The notes: generated by a model not told the origin, from the letters alone. A stretch of 5,718 nucleotides of DNA from Sphingopyxis sp. (GCA_013911715.1 JACEST010000133.1:1-5718), one strand, 5' to 3'. Shown: positions 1 to 5,718, counted from the stretch's first letter. Program-made: numbers and translations.

Positions 1-885
<885 letters not shown>

Positions 886-915
886 GTTGGGTTCCCTTAT
901 CTGTGCAACTTTAGC

Positions 916-993
916 GTCATCCCCGCGAAAGCGGGGACCCAGGGCGGCGTTGGGCGCAAACTGACCCTGGGTTCCCGCGTTCGCGGGAATGAC
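916..993. repeat. REPIN-like pair of inverted REP palindromes between ilvN and ilvC
   Basis: Two 29-bp units, 916-944 and 965-993, face each other across a 20-bp spacer and match at 26 of 29 positions after reverse complementing. Each unit also folds on itself: CCCCGC-GAAA-GCGGGG at 921-936 and TCCCGCG-TT-CGCGGGA at 973-988 (read on the plus strand, allowing the end pair). Of the three differences, two are the two sides of one base pair (C-G in one unit, T-A in the other), so the hairpin is kept. The element nearly fills the 117-bp gap between ilvN and ilvC. In the ilv mRNA it would form strong stem-loops, which could affect RNA decay or the ilvN:ilvC ratio (inference). Assignment to the REP/REPIN class rests on architecture only. 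Confidence 0.85.
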
Positions 994-1002
994 AATTGTG
1001 GT

Positions 1003-1518
1003 TCAGCCTTCCCCCGCCCCCCGCGCAATCGCGACGACGCCGGTGCGGCCGACCTCGACCAGCCCGCATTCGCGCATCAGGCCGACGAAGCTGTCGACTT
1101 TTTCGCTAGTGCCGGTGATTTCGAAGATGAAACTGGTGAGGGTGGTGTCGACCACTTTCGCGCGGAAGACATCGGCGAGGCGCAAGGCTTCGATACGTTT
1201 GTCGCCGGTGCCTGCGACCTTGACCAGCGCCAGTTCGCGCTCGACGTGTGCGCCGGCGTCGGTGAGGTCGGTGACATTGTGGACGGGCACCAACCGGTCG
1301 AGCTGGGCGATAATCTGGTCGATCACCGGGGGCGGGCCGTTGGTGACGATGGTGATGCGGCTCAGCGCGTGATCGGCGCTGATGTCGGCGACCGTCAGGC
1401 TTTCGATATTATAGCCGCGCGCCGAGAAGAGCCCGGTGATTTTGGCGAGGATGCCCGCTTCGTTGTCCACGGTGATGGCGAGGACGTGGCGTTCGGCCTT
1501 TTGTGCAAGGATTTTCAT
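1003..1518 (-). CDS. ilvN: Acetolactate synthase regulatory (small) subunit
   Basis: This is the regulatory subunit that binds the IlvB catalytic subunit, raises its activity and confers feedback inhibition, usually by valine. The product is 171 residues, normal for IlvN/IlvH of the longer type. An N-terminal ACT domain covers about residues 10-85, with the signature DNEAGILAKITGLFSARGYN at 18-37 followed by IESLTV. The C-terminal ACT-like domain covers about 95-167 and ends in the family pattern GLVEVGRTGVVAIARG. The ATG at 1518-1516 fits the family N-terminus (KILAQKAERHVLAITV). Its only plausible Shine-Dalgarno, GGAGAGGA at 1534-1527 with 8 nt to the ATG, lies in the end of a 134-bp repeat inserted between ilvB and ilvN. 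The stop is TGA. The ilvB-ilvN distance is 160 bp, of which 134 is the repeat. The usual gene symbol may also be given as ilvH. Confidence 0.96.
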   Translation of the reverse strand: MKILAQKAERHVLAITVDNEAGILAKITGLFSARGYNIESLTVADISADHALSRITIVTNGPPPVIDQIIAQLDRLVPVHNVTDLTDAGAHVERELALVKVAGTGDKRIEALRLADVFRAKVVDTTLTSFIFEITGTSEKVDSFVGLMRECGLVEVGRTGVVAIARGAGEG

Positions 1519-1526
1519 CTTTTAGA

Positions 1527-1534
1527 TCCTCTCC
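1527..1534 (-). promoter_or_regulatory. ilvN ribosome binding site embedded in a repeat hairpin
   Basis: On the minus strand the sequence reads GGAGAGGA, followed by 8 nt and the ilvN ATG. These bases are also the 3' strand of the terminal hairpin of the adjacent repeat: CCTCCCCG-TTC-CGGAGAGG in the mRNA, 8 positions with one C-A mismatch. The mismatch at 1532 is the only base in the repeat arms that differs from the second copy at 5436-5569. The change weakens the hairpin, but also breaks up the GGAGG that the unmutated arm would offer. Confidence 0.7.
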
Positions 1535-1660
1535 GGAACGGGGAGGTGGCCCCGCAGGGGTCGGAGGGGTCGCGTGCGGTGGTGCGCAAGGGTGATGGAT
1601 TGTGCCATCCCGAGAGCGGCCCCTCCGTCGCTTCGCGCCACCTCCCCGTTCCGGGGAGGA
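1527..1660. repeat. 134-bp long inverted repeat, copy 1 (ilvB-ilvN gap)
   Basis: The left arm is 1527-1569 (43 bp), the core 1570-1619 (50 bp) and the right arm 1620-1660 (41 bp). The outer 24 bp of the arms are inverted repeats with one mismatch, and an inner CGGAGGGG/CCCCTCCG pair also matches. Between them the arms differ: the left has CCCC-GCA-GGGG, the right a short GC-rich TCGCTTCGCG segment. Each arm end is a hairpin (CCTCCCCG stem, GAA or TTC loop). No open reading frame of its own is evident, so any mobility would need a protein from elsewhere (inference). It lies within the ilv transcript and supplies the ilvN ribosome binding site. I see no clear target-site duplication. Confidence 0.9.
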
Positions 1661-1678
1661 TGTTTTGAGTTGCGACCA

Positions 1679-3433
1679 TCACACCAGCGCCTTGGCTTCG
1701 TCGTCCATCGTGCCGACGATGTCGTTGGGTTGCAGGATCATGTCGGTGTGCGCGGCTCCGCTCGGGATCATCGGGAAGCAGTTGGCGGTTTTGCTGACGC
1801 GGCAGTCGACGAGGACGGGGCCGTCATATGCCAGCATCGCGGCAATGCCGTCGTCGAGTTCGCCGAGTTTTTCGATGCGGATGCCTTTCCAGCCATAGGC
1901 TTCGGCGAGCTTTACAAAGTCTGGCAGGCTGTCCGAATAACTGTTTGAATAGCGGCTTTCATAGGTCAGTTCCTGCCATTGGCGGACCATGCCCATATAT
2001 TCGTTGTTCAAAATGAAAATCTTGACCGGCAGGCGATATTGGGTCGCGGTGCCGAGTTCCTGGATGTTCATCTGGATGCTCGCCTCGCCCGCGATGTCGA
2101 TCACGAGCGCATCGGGGAAGGCGAGCTGCGCGCCGATGGCGGCGGGCAGGCCATAGCCCATGGTGCCGAGGCCGCCCGAGGTGAGCCATTTGTTGGGGGC
2201 GTCGAAGTCAAAATGCTGCGCGGCCCACATCTGGTGCTGGCCAACCTCGGTGGTGATGATGGTTTTCCGGCCTTTGCACGCTGCCGCGAGCGCGCGGATC
2301 GAGCGTTGCGGCATGATTTCGGCGCCCGCGCTTTTGTCCTCGGGAAAGTCGAGGCAGCGGGTGGCACGCCAGCCCTTGATGCGCGACCACCAATCGGAAA
2401 GGTCGGCGGGCTGGTGCCCCGCGCGCTGCCATTCGGCGATCAGCCCCGCAAGCGCACGGTCGGCGTCGGCGACGATGGCGAGGTCGATGGGTACGATCTT
2501 GTTGATCGAGCTGCGGTCGATGTCGATGTGGATTTTGGTCGCCTCGGGCGCGAAGGCGTCGAGGCGACCAGTGACGCGGTCGTCGAAGCGCGACCCCACC
2601 GCAATGATCAGGTCGGCACGGTTCATCGCCCAATTGGCCTCGTACGTCCCGTGCATCCCGAGCATGCCGAGCCACGCGGGGTCGCTTGCGGGGAAAGCGC
2701 CGAGGCCCATGAGGGTCGAGGTGACAGGCGCGCCGGTCAGCGCCTGCAATTCGCGCAGCCGTTCGGACGCGGCAGGGCCGGCGTTGATGACGCCGCCGCC
2801 GGTGTAGAAGATGGGGCGCTTGGCCCGCGCAATCAGCTTTACCGCTTCGGCAATCGCGGCCATTTCGGGATCGACCTGCGGGCGGTAACTGCGGTGCTGG
2901 ATCTGGTCGGGGACGATATATTCGCCGGTTGCGACCTGAACATTTTTGGGAATGTCGATGACGACCGGGCCGGGGCGGCCGTTGGTGGCGATATAAAAGG
3001 CTTCGTGGATCACGGCGGGCAAGCGCGCAGGGTCCATGACCAGATAATTATGCTTGGTGCAGTGGCGGGTGATGCCGACGGTGTCGCATTCTTGGAAAGC
3101 GTCGGTGCCGATCAGCGTCGTGGGAACCTGGCCGGTGATGACGACCATCGGGATCGAATCCATCAGCGCGTCGGTGATGCCGGTGATCGCGTTGGTCGCG
3201 CCGGGGCCAGAGGTCACGAGGACGACGCCGGGTTTGCCGGTGGCGCGGGCATAGCCCTCTGCCGCATGGGTCGCGGCCTGTTCGTGGCGGACGAGGATGT
3301 GGCGGATCGTCGGGTGGTTATAGAGGCTGTCGTAAATGGGCAGCACCGCGCCGCCCGGATAACCGAACACCGTATCGACGCCGAGATCGACCAGCGCCTG
3401 CACCACCATTTCCGCGCCGCTCATTTCGCGCAC
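1679..3433 (-). CDS. ilvB: Acetolactate synthase catalytic (large) subunit
   Basis: This ThDP- and FAD-dependent enzyme condenses pyruvate with pyruvate or 2-ketobutyrate, the committed step of branched-chain amino acid synthesis. I place the start at GTG 3433, because AGGAG at 3446-3442 is 8 nt upstream; this gives 584 residues. ATG 3424 (581 aa, 17-nt spacing) is the main alternative. GTG 3442 overlaps the Shine-Dalgarno and is unlikely. Counting from GTG 3433, the N-terminal ThDP domain has GYPGGAVLPIYD (24-35) and the catalytic Glu51 in RHEQAATHAAEGYARATGKP. The central domain spans about 190-325 (RPIFYTGGGV). The C-terminal ThDP domain spans about 375-550 (GGLGTMGYGLPAAIG, then ILNNEYMGMVRQWQ). 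The usual GDG metal motif reads Gly-Glu-Ala (449-451), so the Mg2+-ligand Asp is Glu450. The protein is full length and otherwise intact, and ends in TGA. It heads the ilvB-ilvN-ilvC operon. Confidence 0.96.
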   Translation of the reverse strand: MREMSGAEMVVQALVDLGVDTVFGYPGGAVLPIYDSLYNHPTIRHILVRHEQAATHAAEGYARATGKPGVVLVTSGPGATNAITGITDALMDSIPMVVITGQVPTTLIGTDAFQECDTVGITRHCTKHNYLVMDPARLPAVIHEAFYIATNGRPGPVVIDIPKNVQVATGEYIVPDQIQHRSYRPQVDPEMAAIAEAVKLIARAKRPIFYTGGGVINAGPAASERLRELQALTGAPVTSTLMGLGAFPASDPAWLGMLGMHGTYEANWAMNRADLIIAVGSRFDDRVTGRLDAFAPEATKIHIDIDRSSINKIVPIDLAIVADADRALAGLIAEWQRAGHQPADLSDWWSRIKGWRATRCLDFPEDKSAGAEIMPQRSIRALAAACKGRKTIITTEVGQHQMWAAQHFDFDAPNKWLTSGGLGTMGYGLPAAIGAQLAFPDALVIDIAGEASIQMNIQELGTATQYRLPVKIFILNNEYMGMVRQWQELTYESRYSNSYSDSLPDFVKLAEAYGWKGIRIEKLGELDDGIAAMLAYDGPVLVDCRVSKTANCFPMIPSGAAHTDMILQPNDIVGTMDDEAKALV

Positions 3434-3441
3434 GATCACCA

Positions 3442-3446
3442 CTCCT
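3442..3446 (-). promoter_or_regulatory. ilvB Shine-Dalgarno AGGAG, decides the start
   Basis: AGGAG on the minus strand ends 8 nt before GTG 3433 and 17 nt before ATG 3424. Its last base is the first base of GTG 3442, which rules that codon out as a start. There is no better purine tract nearer ATG 3424, so spacing favours GTG 3433. Confidence 0.6.
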
Positions 3447-3487
3447 GTTCATCCGGCTGCGCCTTGTGCGTTGCAGCAGGATGGCGC

Positions 3488-3516
3488 GCAATAGGTATAT
3501 GAATCTAAGCTGTCAA
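3488..3516 (-). promoter_or_regulatory. Predicted sigma70-type promoter for ilvB operon
   Basis: On the minus strand a perfect TTGACA -35 box (3516-3511) is followed by a 17-bp spacer and TATTGC (3493-3488) as a weaker -10 box. Transcription would start near 3481, giving a leader of about 48 nt before GTG 3433. The -35 box is the TTG ACA codons of the miaA C-terminus, just before its stop. An AT-rich tract upstream (about 3529-3557), unusual in this window, could act as an UP element. I see no leader peptide rich in Ile, Val or Leu codons and no attenuator-type terminator in the leader. Confidence 0.6.
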
Positions 3517-4560
3517 CAGGCTTTGACGTAATTTAATTGCTAAATCATCAATAATCTTGTGGTTTAGTGATTCTTCATACCGCGGCCATTCCTCAGGCAG
3601 CTGGTGGCGGAACCAGGTATATTGGCGTTTGGCATATTGGCGGGTCGCGGCCTGCGCGAGGGCGAGGGCCTCTTCTGCTGTGCTCCTGCGAAGGCAGGAG
3701 CCTTGGCCGCTGGAGTTGTGCCCGCCTGCCAGTGCTCCGGCCTGCGCCGGAGCGCGGTCGTGTTGCAACGCCAAGGTTGCCGCGAGTTGGCGCACGCCGA
3801 TAGCGCGCATGACGGGCATGTCGGGGTCGAGATTGCGGGTGAGGAGGGCCGCGACCTCTTCCGCTGCCCCGCCGCTAAACATCGCGGCGAGGCGGATGTC
3901 GCAGCGTTCGCGCAGCCATTCGCGCGGGGGGAGCAGAATGGCGGGGCTGAGCGCAAGCGCGTCGCCCATACCGCCTTCGCGTTGTTCCTGCCAGACGTGC
4001 AGCGGCGTGCCGGTTGAGGTGACAACTTCGAGCGCGCGGGCGATGCGGGCTGCATCGAGCGGTTTGAGTGTGGCAGCGGCGTGCGGATCGGCGCTGCGCA
4101 AGCGGCGATAGGCCTCGCGCACCGGCAGCGCGCGGATGGCGGCGCGGATGGTCTCGTCGATGGCGGGCACGGGGGCGATGCCGTGGAGCAGCGTGCGGAT
4201 ATAAAGGCCGGTGCCACCGACGATGATCGGGAGCGCATCGCCGGCGTGGGCGGCAATGATTTCGGCGCGCGCCTCGGCGGCCCAGCGCGCGGCGCTATAA
4301 TCGTCGGCGCCGTCGATATGACCGAACAGGCGGTGGGGGATGCCTGCCATTTCTTCGTTGGTTGGCCGTGCCGAGAGGATGGCGAGATCGGCATAGACCT
4401 GGCTGGCGTCGGCGTTGATGATGATGGCATCCTGTCCGGCGTCTTTGAGCGCCAGCGCGAGTGCGACGGCCAATGCGCTCTTGCCGCTGGCGGTGGGTCC
4501 GGCAATAAGCGCGGCGCGCGGCACAGTTTTCGGCGCGGGCAGGGGTGGTTCGATGGTCAT
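3505..4560 (-). CDS. miaA: tRNA dimethylallyltransferase, with an in-frame repeat insertion
   Basis: MiaA transfers a dimethylallyl group from DMAPP to N6 of A37 in tRNAs that read codons starting with U. The product is 351 residues, longer than the roughly 300-316 typical of the family. The P-loop GPTASGKSAL is at 21-30. The substrate motif NADASQVYADL (49-59) reads Asp-Ala-Ser-Gln where Asp-Ser-x-Gln is usual. SARPTNEE is at 63-70, IIVGGTGLYIR at 112-122, RAIGVRQLAATL at 252-263 and RQYAKRQYTWFR at 308-319. Residues 270-293 are encoded by a 72-bp palindromic repeat and replace the short loop usually found before the conserved RQYAKRQ helix. The C-terminal 20 residues (SLNHKIIDDL onward) come from unusually AT-rich DNA that carries the ilvB promoter. 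The ATG at 4560-4558 has no clear Shine-Dalgarno and overlaps the start of divergent serB; GTG 4524 is a possible later start. The frame is open further upstream, but that part is antisense to serB and unlike MiaA. Confidence 0.93.
   Translation of the reverse strand: MTIEPPLPAPKTVPRAALIAGPTASGKSALAVALALALKDAGQDAIIINADASQVYADLAILSARPTNEEMAGIPHRLFGHIDGADDYSAARWAAEARAEIIAAHAGDALPIIVGGTGLYIRTLLHGIAPVPAIDETIRAAIRALPVREAYRRLRSADPHAAATLKPLDAARIARALEVVTSTGTPLHVWQEQREGGMGDALALSPAILLPPREWLRERCDIRLAAMFSGGAAEEVAALLTRNLDPDMPVMRAIGVRQLAATLALQHDRAPAQAGALAGGHNSSGQGSCLRRSTAEEALALAQAATRQYAKRQYTWFRHQLPEEWPRYEESLNHKIIDDLAIKLRQSLLTA
3682..3753. repeat. REPIN-like palindrome pair inside miaA, in frame
   Basis: Two 20-bp palindromes face each other: GCTCCTGCGAAGGCAGGAGC at 3682-3701 and GCTCCGGCCTGCGCCGGAGC at 3734-3753, with a 32-bp spacer. 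Each has an 8-bp stem. The second, reverse complemented, matches the first at 17 of 20 positions, and two of the three differences are the two sides of one stem pair (T-A against G-C). The pair is 72 bp, exactly 24 codons in the miaA frame, encoding residues 270-293 (APAQAGA at one end, SCLRRS at the other). The reading frame on both sides is intact MiaA. Confidence 0.85.
4541..4545 (+). promoter_or_regulatory. serB Shine-Dalgarno AGGGG
   Basis: AGGGG lies 7 nt upstream of ATG 4553. This supports that codon as the serB start, even though it makes serB overlap the 5' end of miaA. It lies inside the miaA coding region on the opposite strand. Confidence 0.55.
4553..4560. other. Overlap of the divergent start codons of serB and miaA
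   Basis: The 8 bases ATGGTCAT hold the serB ATG on the plus strand (4553-4555) and the miaA ATG on the minus strand (4560-4558). If both starts are right, there is no intergenic region: each promoter must lie inside the other gene, and the two mRNAs are complementary at their 5' ends. The serB start is backed by a Shine-Dalgarno; the miaA start by having no better upstream codon. Confidence 0.7.
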
Positions 4561-5431
4561 AGTGACGCTGATAGCAGCCGATGCCCTGCGCGACGAGGCG
4601 GTTGAGGAAGCAATGGGGCGGCTGCGCGGCGCGGGCTTTGCCGTCCATGCGCCCGTCTGGATTGATCGCGGCAGCGCCGCCGACCTGATGCTTGCGGGCG
4701 AGGTCGCGGCGGCGCGCAAAGCGCTGGCGGATTGGAATGCCCCGGTCGACGTTGTGGTGCAGGACGCGGCAGGGCGGCGGAAAAAGCTGATCATCGCCGA
4801 CATGGATTCGACGATGATCACGGTCGAATGCATCGACGAGCTGGCCGATTATGCGGGTATCAAGCCGCAGATCGCGGCGATTACCGAACGCGCGATGGCC
4901 GGTGCGCTCGATTTTCGTGCGGCGCTGGCTGAACGGGTAATGCTGTTGAAGGGCATGGATGCGAGCGTGATCGATCACTGCCTCGCTGAGCGGGTCGCGC
5001 TGATGCCCGGCGCGCGGACTTTGGTGCGGACGATGAAAGAGCATGGCGCGCGCGCGGTGCTGGTGTCGGGCGGCTTCACGCGTTTTGCCCAGCCGGTAGG
5101 GGCGGAGATCGGGTTCGACCATGTCGTGGCCAATGCGCTGGAGATCAAAGGGGGCAAGCTGACCGGGCGGGTACAGGAGCCGATTGTCGACAGCGCGACG
5201 AAGGCCGCGACCTTGCGGAGCGAATGCGCGGCGCTGGGGATTGATGTTGCTGACGCGCTGGCGGTCGGCGATGGGGCCAATGATGCGGCGATGCTGGAAG
5301 CTGCGGGGCTGGGGGTGGCGTACCACGCGCATGCGGCGGCGCGCGCGGCGGCGGATGCGAATGTGGTCCATGGCGATTTGACGACGCTGCTGTGGGCGCA
5401 GGGGGTGCCGAAACGCGAGTGGCGGGGGTAG
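4553..5431 (+). CDS. serB: Phosphoserine phosphatase
   Basis: SerB hydrolyses O-phospho-L-serine to L-serine, the last step of the phosphorylated serine pathway. The product is 292 residues, normal for the two-domain alphaproteobacterial form. Residues 1-75 are a degenerate ACT-like N-terminal region (MVIVTLIAADALRDEAVEEA). The HAD phosphatase domain follows: motif I DMDST at 83-87 with nucleophile Asp83 and acid/base Asp85, then ITVECIDELA with Glu92 for substrate binding; motif II VSGGF with Ser172; Lys217 as motif III in DSATKAATL; and motif IV GDGAND at 239-244 with Mg2+-ligand Asp240. All catalytic residues are present. The start ATG 4553 follows AGGGG by 7 nt. The gene is divergent from miaA, with overlapping starts, and ends in TAG five bases before a 134-bp repeat. 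The long frame on the opposite strand is an antisense shadow. Confidence 0.96.
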   Translation: MVIVTLIAADALRDEAVEEAMGRLRGAGFAVHAPVWIDRGSAADLMLAGEVAAARKALADWNAPVDVVVQDAAGRRKKLIIADMDSTMITVECIDELADYAGIKPQIAAITERAMAGALDFRAALAERVMLLKGMDASVIDHCLAERVALMPGARTLVRTMKEHGARAVLVSGGFTRFAQPVGAEIGFDHVVANALEIKGGKLTGRVQEPIVDSATKAATLRSECAALGIDVADALAVGDGANDAAMLEAAGLGVAYHAHAAARAAADANVVHGDLTTLLWAQGVPKREWRG

Positions 5432-5435
5432 GAAG

Positions 5436-5569
5436 TCCTCCCCGGAACGGGGAGGTGGCCCCGCAGGGGTCGGAGGGGCCGCTATCGGATTAGCGCAATG
5501 CCGCACCCACTTGTAATCCCGCACCCGACCCCTCCGTCGCTTCGCGCCACCTCCCCGTTCCGGGGAGGA
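5436..5569. repeat. 134-bp long inverted repeat, copy 2 (between convergent genes)
   Basis: It has the same build and exactly the same length as the copy at 1527-1660: left arm 5436-5478 (43 bp), core 5479-5528 (50 bp), right arm 5529-5569 (41 bp). The left arms differ at one base (position 6) and the right arms are identical. The outer 24 bp of the two arms are perfect inverted repeats. By hand alignment the core matches copy 1 at about 24/50 in the same orientation but 33/50 when reversed. It occupies nearly all of the 139 bp between the serB stop (5431) and the stop of the SPOR-domain gene (5571). No gene is visible inside it. Confidence 0.9.
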
Positions 5570-5576
5570 TTTATTT
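5550..5576 (+). terminator. Possible intrinsic terminator of serB formed by repeat end
   Basis: The right end of the repeat gives a hairpin with an 8-bp GC-rich stem, CCTCCCCG-TTC-CGGGGAGG (5550-5568), followed by ATTTATTT. This resembles a factor-independent terminator for plus-strand transcripts leaving serB, although the T tract is interrupted. On the minus strand the matching hairpin at the other end has no T run after it. Confidence 0.4.
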
Positions 5577-5718
5577 CGCGACCACGATGCAGGGTTGTTT
5601 GGGCGTGCGAACTTTGGCGCAGAAGGCCTCGGCGTCGGTGCGGGCTGCGAAATTGCCGGCTTGCAGGCGGGTTATTGCTCCGACCTTTACATAGTGCGCC
5701 TTTGCGCCCGGATGTTTC
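5571..5718 (-). CDS. SPOR-domain protein, C-terminal 48 residues only
   Basis: The frame enters from the right edge and ends in TAA at 5573-5571. The visible residues, including HYVKVGAITRLQAGNFAART and then DAEAFCAKVR and QPCIVV, match the end of a SPOR domain: a beta strand with LQAGNF, a helix starting TDAEAFCAKV, and a final strand. SPOR domains bind denuded peptidoglycan at the division septum, usually in exported or membrane-anchored proteins. The N-terminal part is outside the window, so signal sequence, other domains and length are unknown, and no gene name can be given. It converges on serB, and its stop codon is one base from the 134-bp repeat. Confidence 0.75.
   Translation of the reverse strand, partial: KHPGAKAHYVKVGAITRLQAGNFAARTDAEAFCAKVRTPKQPCIVVAK

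Noticed and set aside
3434..3481. Attenuator or riboswitch in the ilvB leader
   Set aside because: The predicted leader is only about 48 nt, with no run of Ile, Val or Leu codons and only a weak 5-bp GCTGC/GCAGC stem.
1979..3502. A 507-codon plus-strand open frame antisense to ilvB
   Set aside because: ilvB on the other strand is a full-length, motif-rich protein. The antisense product shows no recognisable motif and repeats Asp/Gly/Val-rich shadow composition.
3540..3567. Hairpin CTAAATCA/TGGTTTAG in the 3' part of miaA
   Set aside because: It is short, AT-rich, has a wobble pair and lies inside coding sequence with no T tract placed for termination.
4481..4509. TTGCCG-17-AATAAG as a serB promoter inside miaA
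   Set aside because: The -35 is imperfect and the -10 is poor. A promoter must exist somewhere here, but this match is too weak to annotate.
4561..4833. Extension of miaA upstream to a start near 4833
   Set aside because: The extra ~91 residues are low-complexity (Ser/Ala/Arg) and antisense to the serB catalytic region. The MiaA family begins shortly before the P-loop.
4295..5524. A 409-codon minus-strand open frame antisense to serB that ends inside miaA
   Set aside because: It is Arg/Pro/His-rich, begins in the repeat and overlaps two well supported genes in other frames.

Overview
The window is a GC-rich stretch of housekeeping genes, most likely from a sphingomonad-type alphaproteobacterium. 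I infer this from the protein signatures, from the gene order serB / miaA-ilvB-ilvN-ilvC, and from GC-rich palindromic repeats of a kind I associate with that group. I cannot name the genus.

Layout. On the minus strand, read from high to low coordinates, lie miaA (tRNA dimethylallyltransferase), ilvB (acetolactate synthase large subunit), ilvN (its regulatory subunit) and the N-terminal 295 codons of ilvC (ketol-acid reductoisomerase), cut by the left edge. The three ilv genes supply the first two steps of valine and isoleucine synthesis and look like one operon. It has a good sigma70-type promoter whose -35 box is the last codons of miaA. Divergent from miaA, on the plus strand, is serB (phosphoserine phosphatase); the two start codons lie in an 8-bp overlap. 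Converging on serB from the right edge is the C-terminal end of a SPOR-domain protein.

No unknown gene system is visible. The unusual content is repeat DNA inserted tightly among, and inside, these genes. (1) A 134-bp long inverted repeat occurs twice, between ilvB and ilvN and between serB and the SPOR gene. Its arms are 83/84 identical, but its 50-bp core matches better when inverted. One copy supplies the ilvN ribosome binding site from its end hairpin; the other fills the convergent intergenic gap and may act as a terminator. (2) A paired REP palindrome (REPIN-like) lies between ilvN and ilvC. (3) A second REPIN-like pair of exactly 72 bp lies in frame inside miaA and encodes 24 extra residues, which recalls the Rickettsia palindromic elements. 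In both REPIN-like pairs the two halves differ by compensatory base changes that keep the hairpin stem.

The other notable point is that acetolactate synthase has Glu where the thiamine-diphosphate GDG motif normally has the metal-binding Asp.
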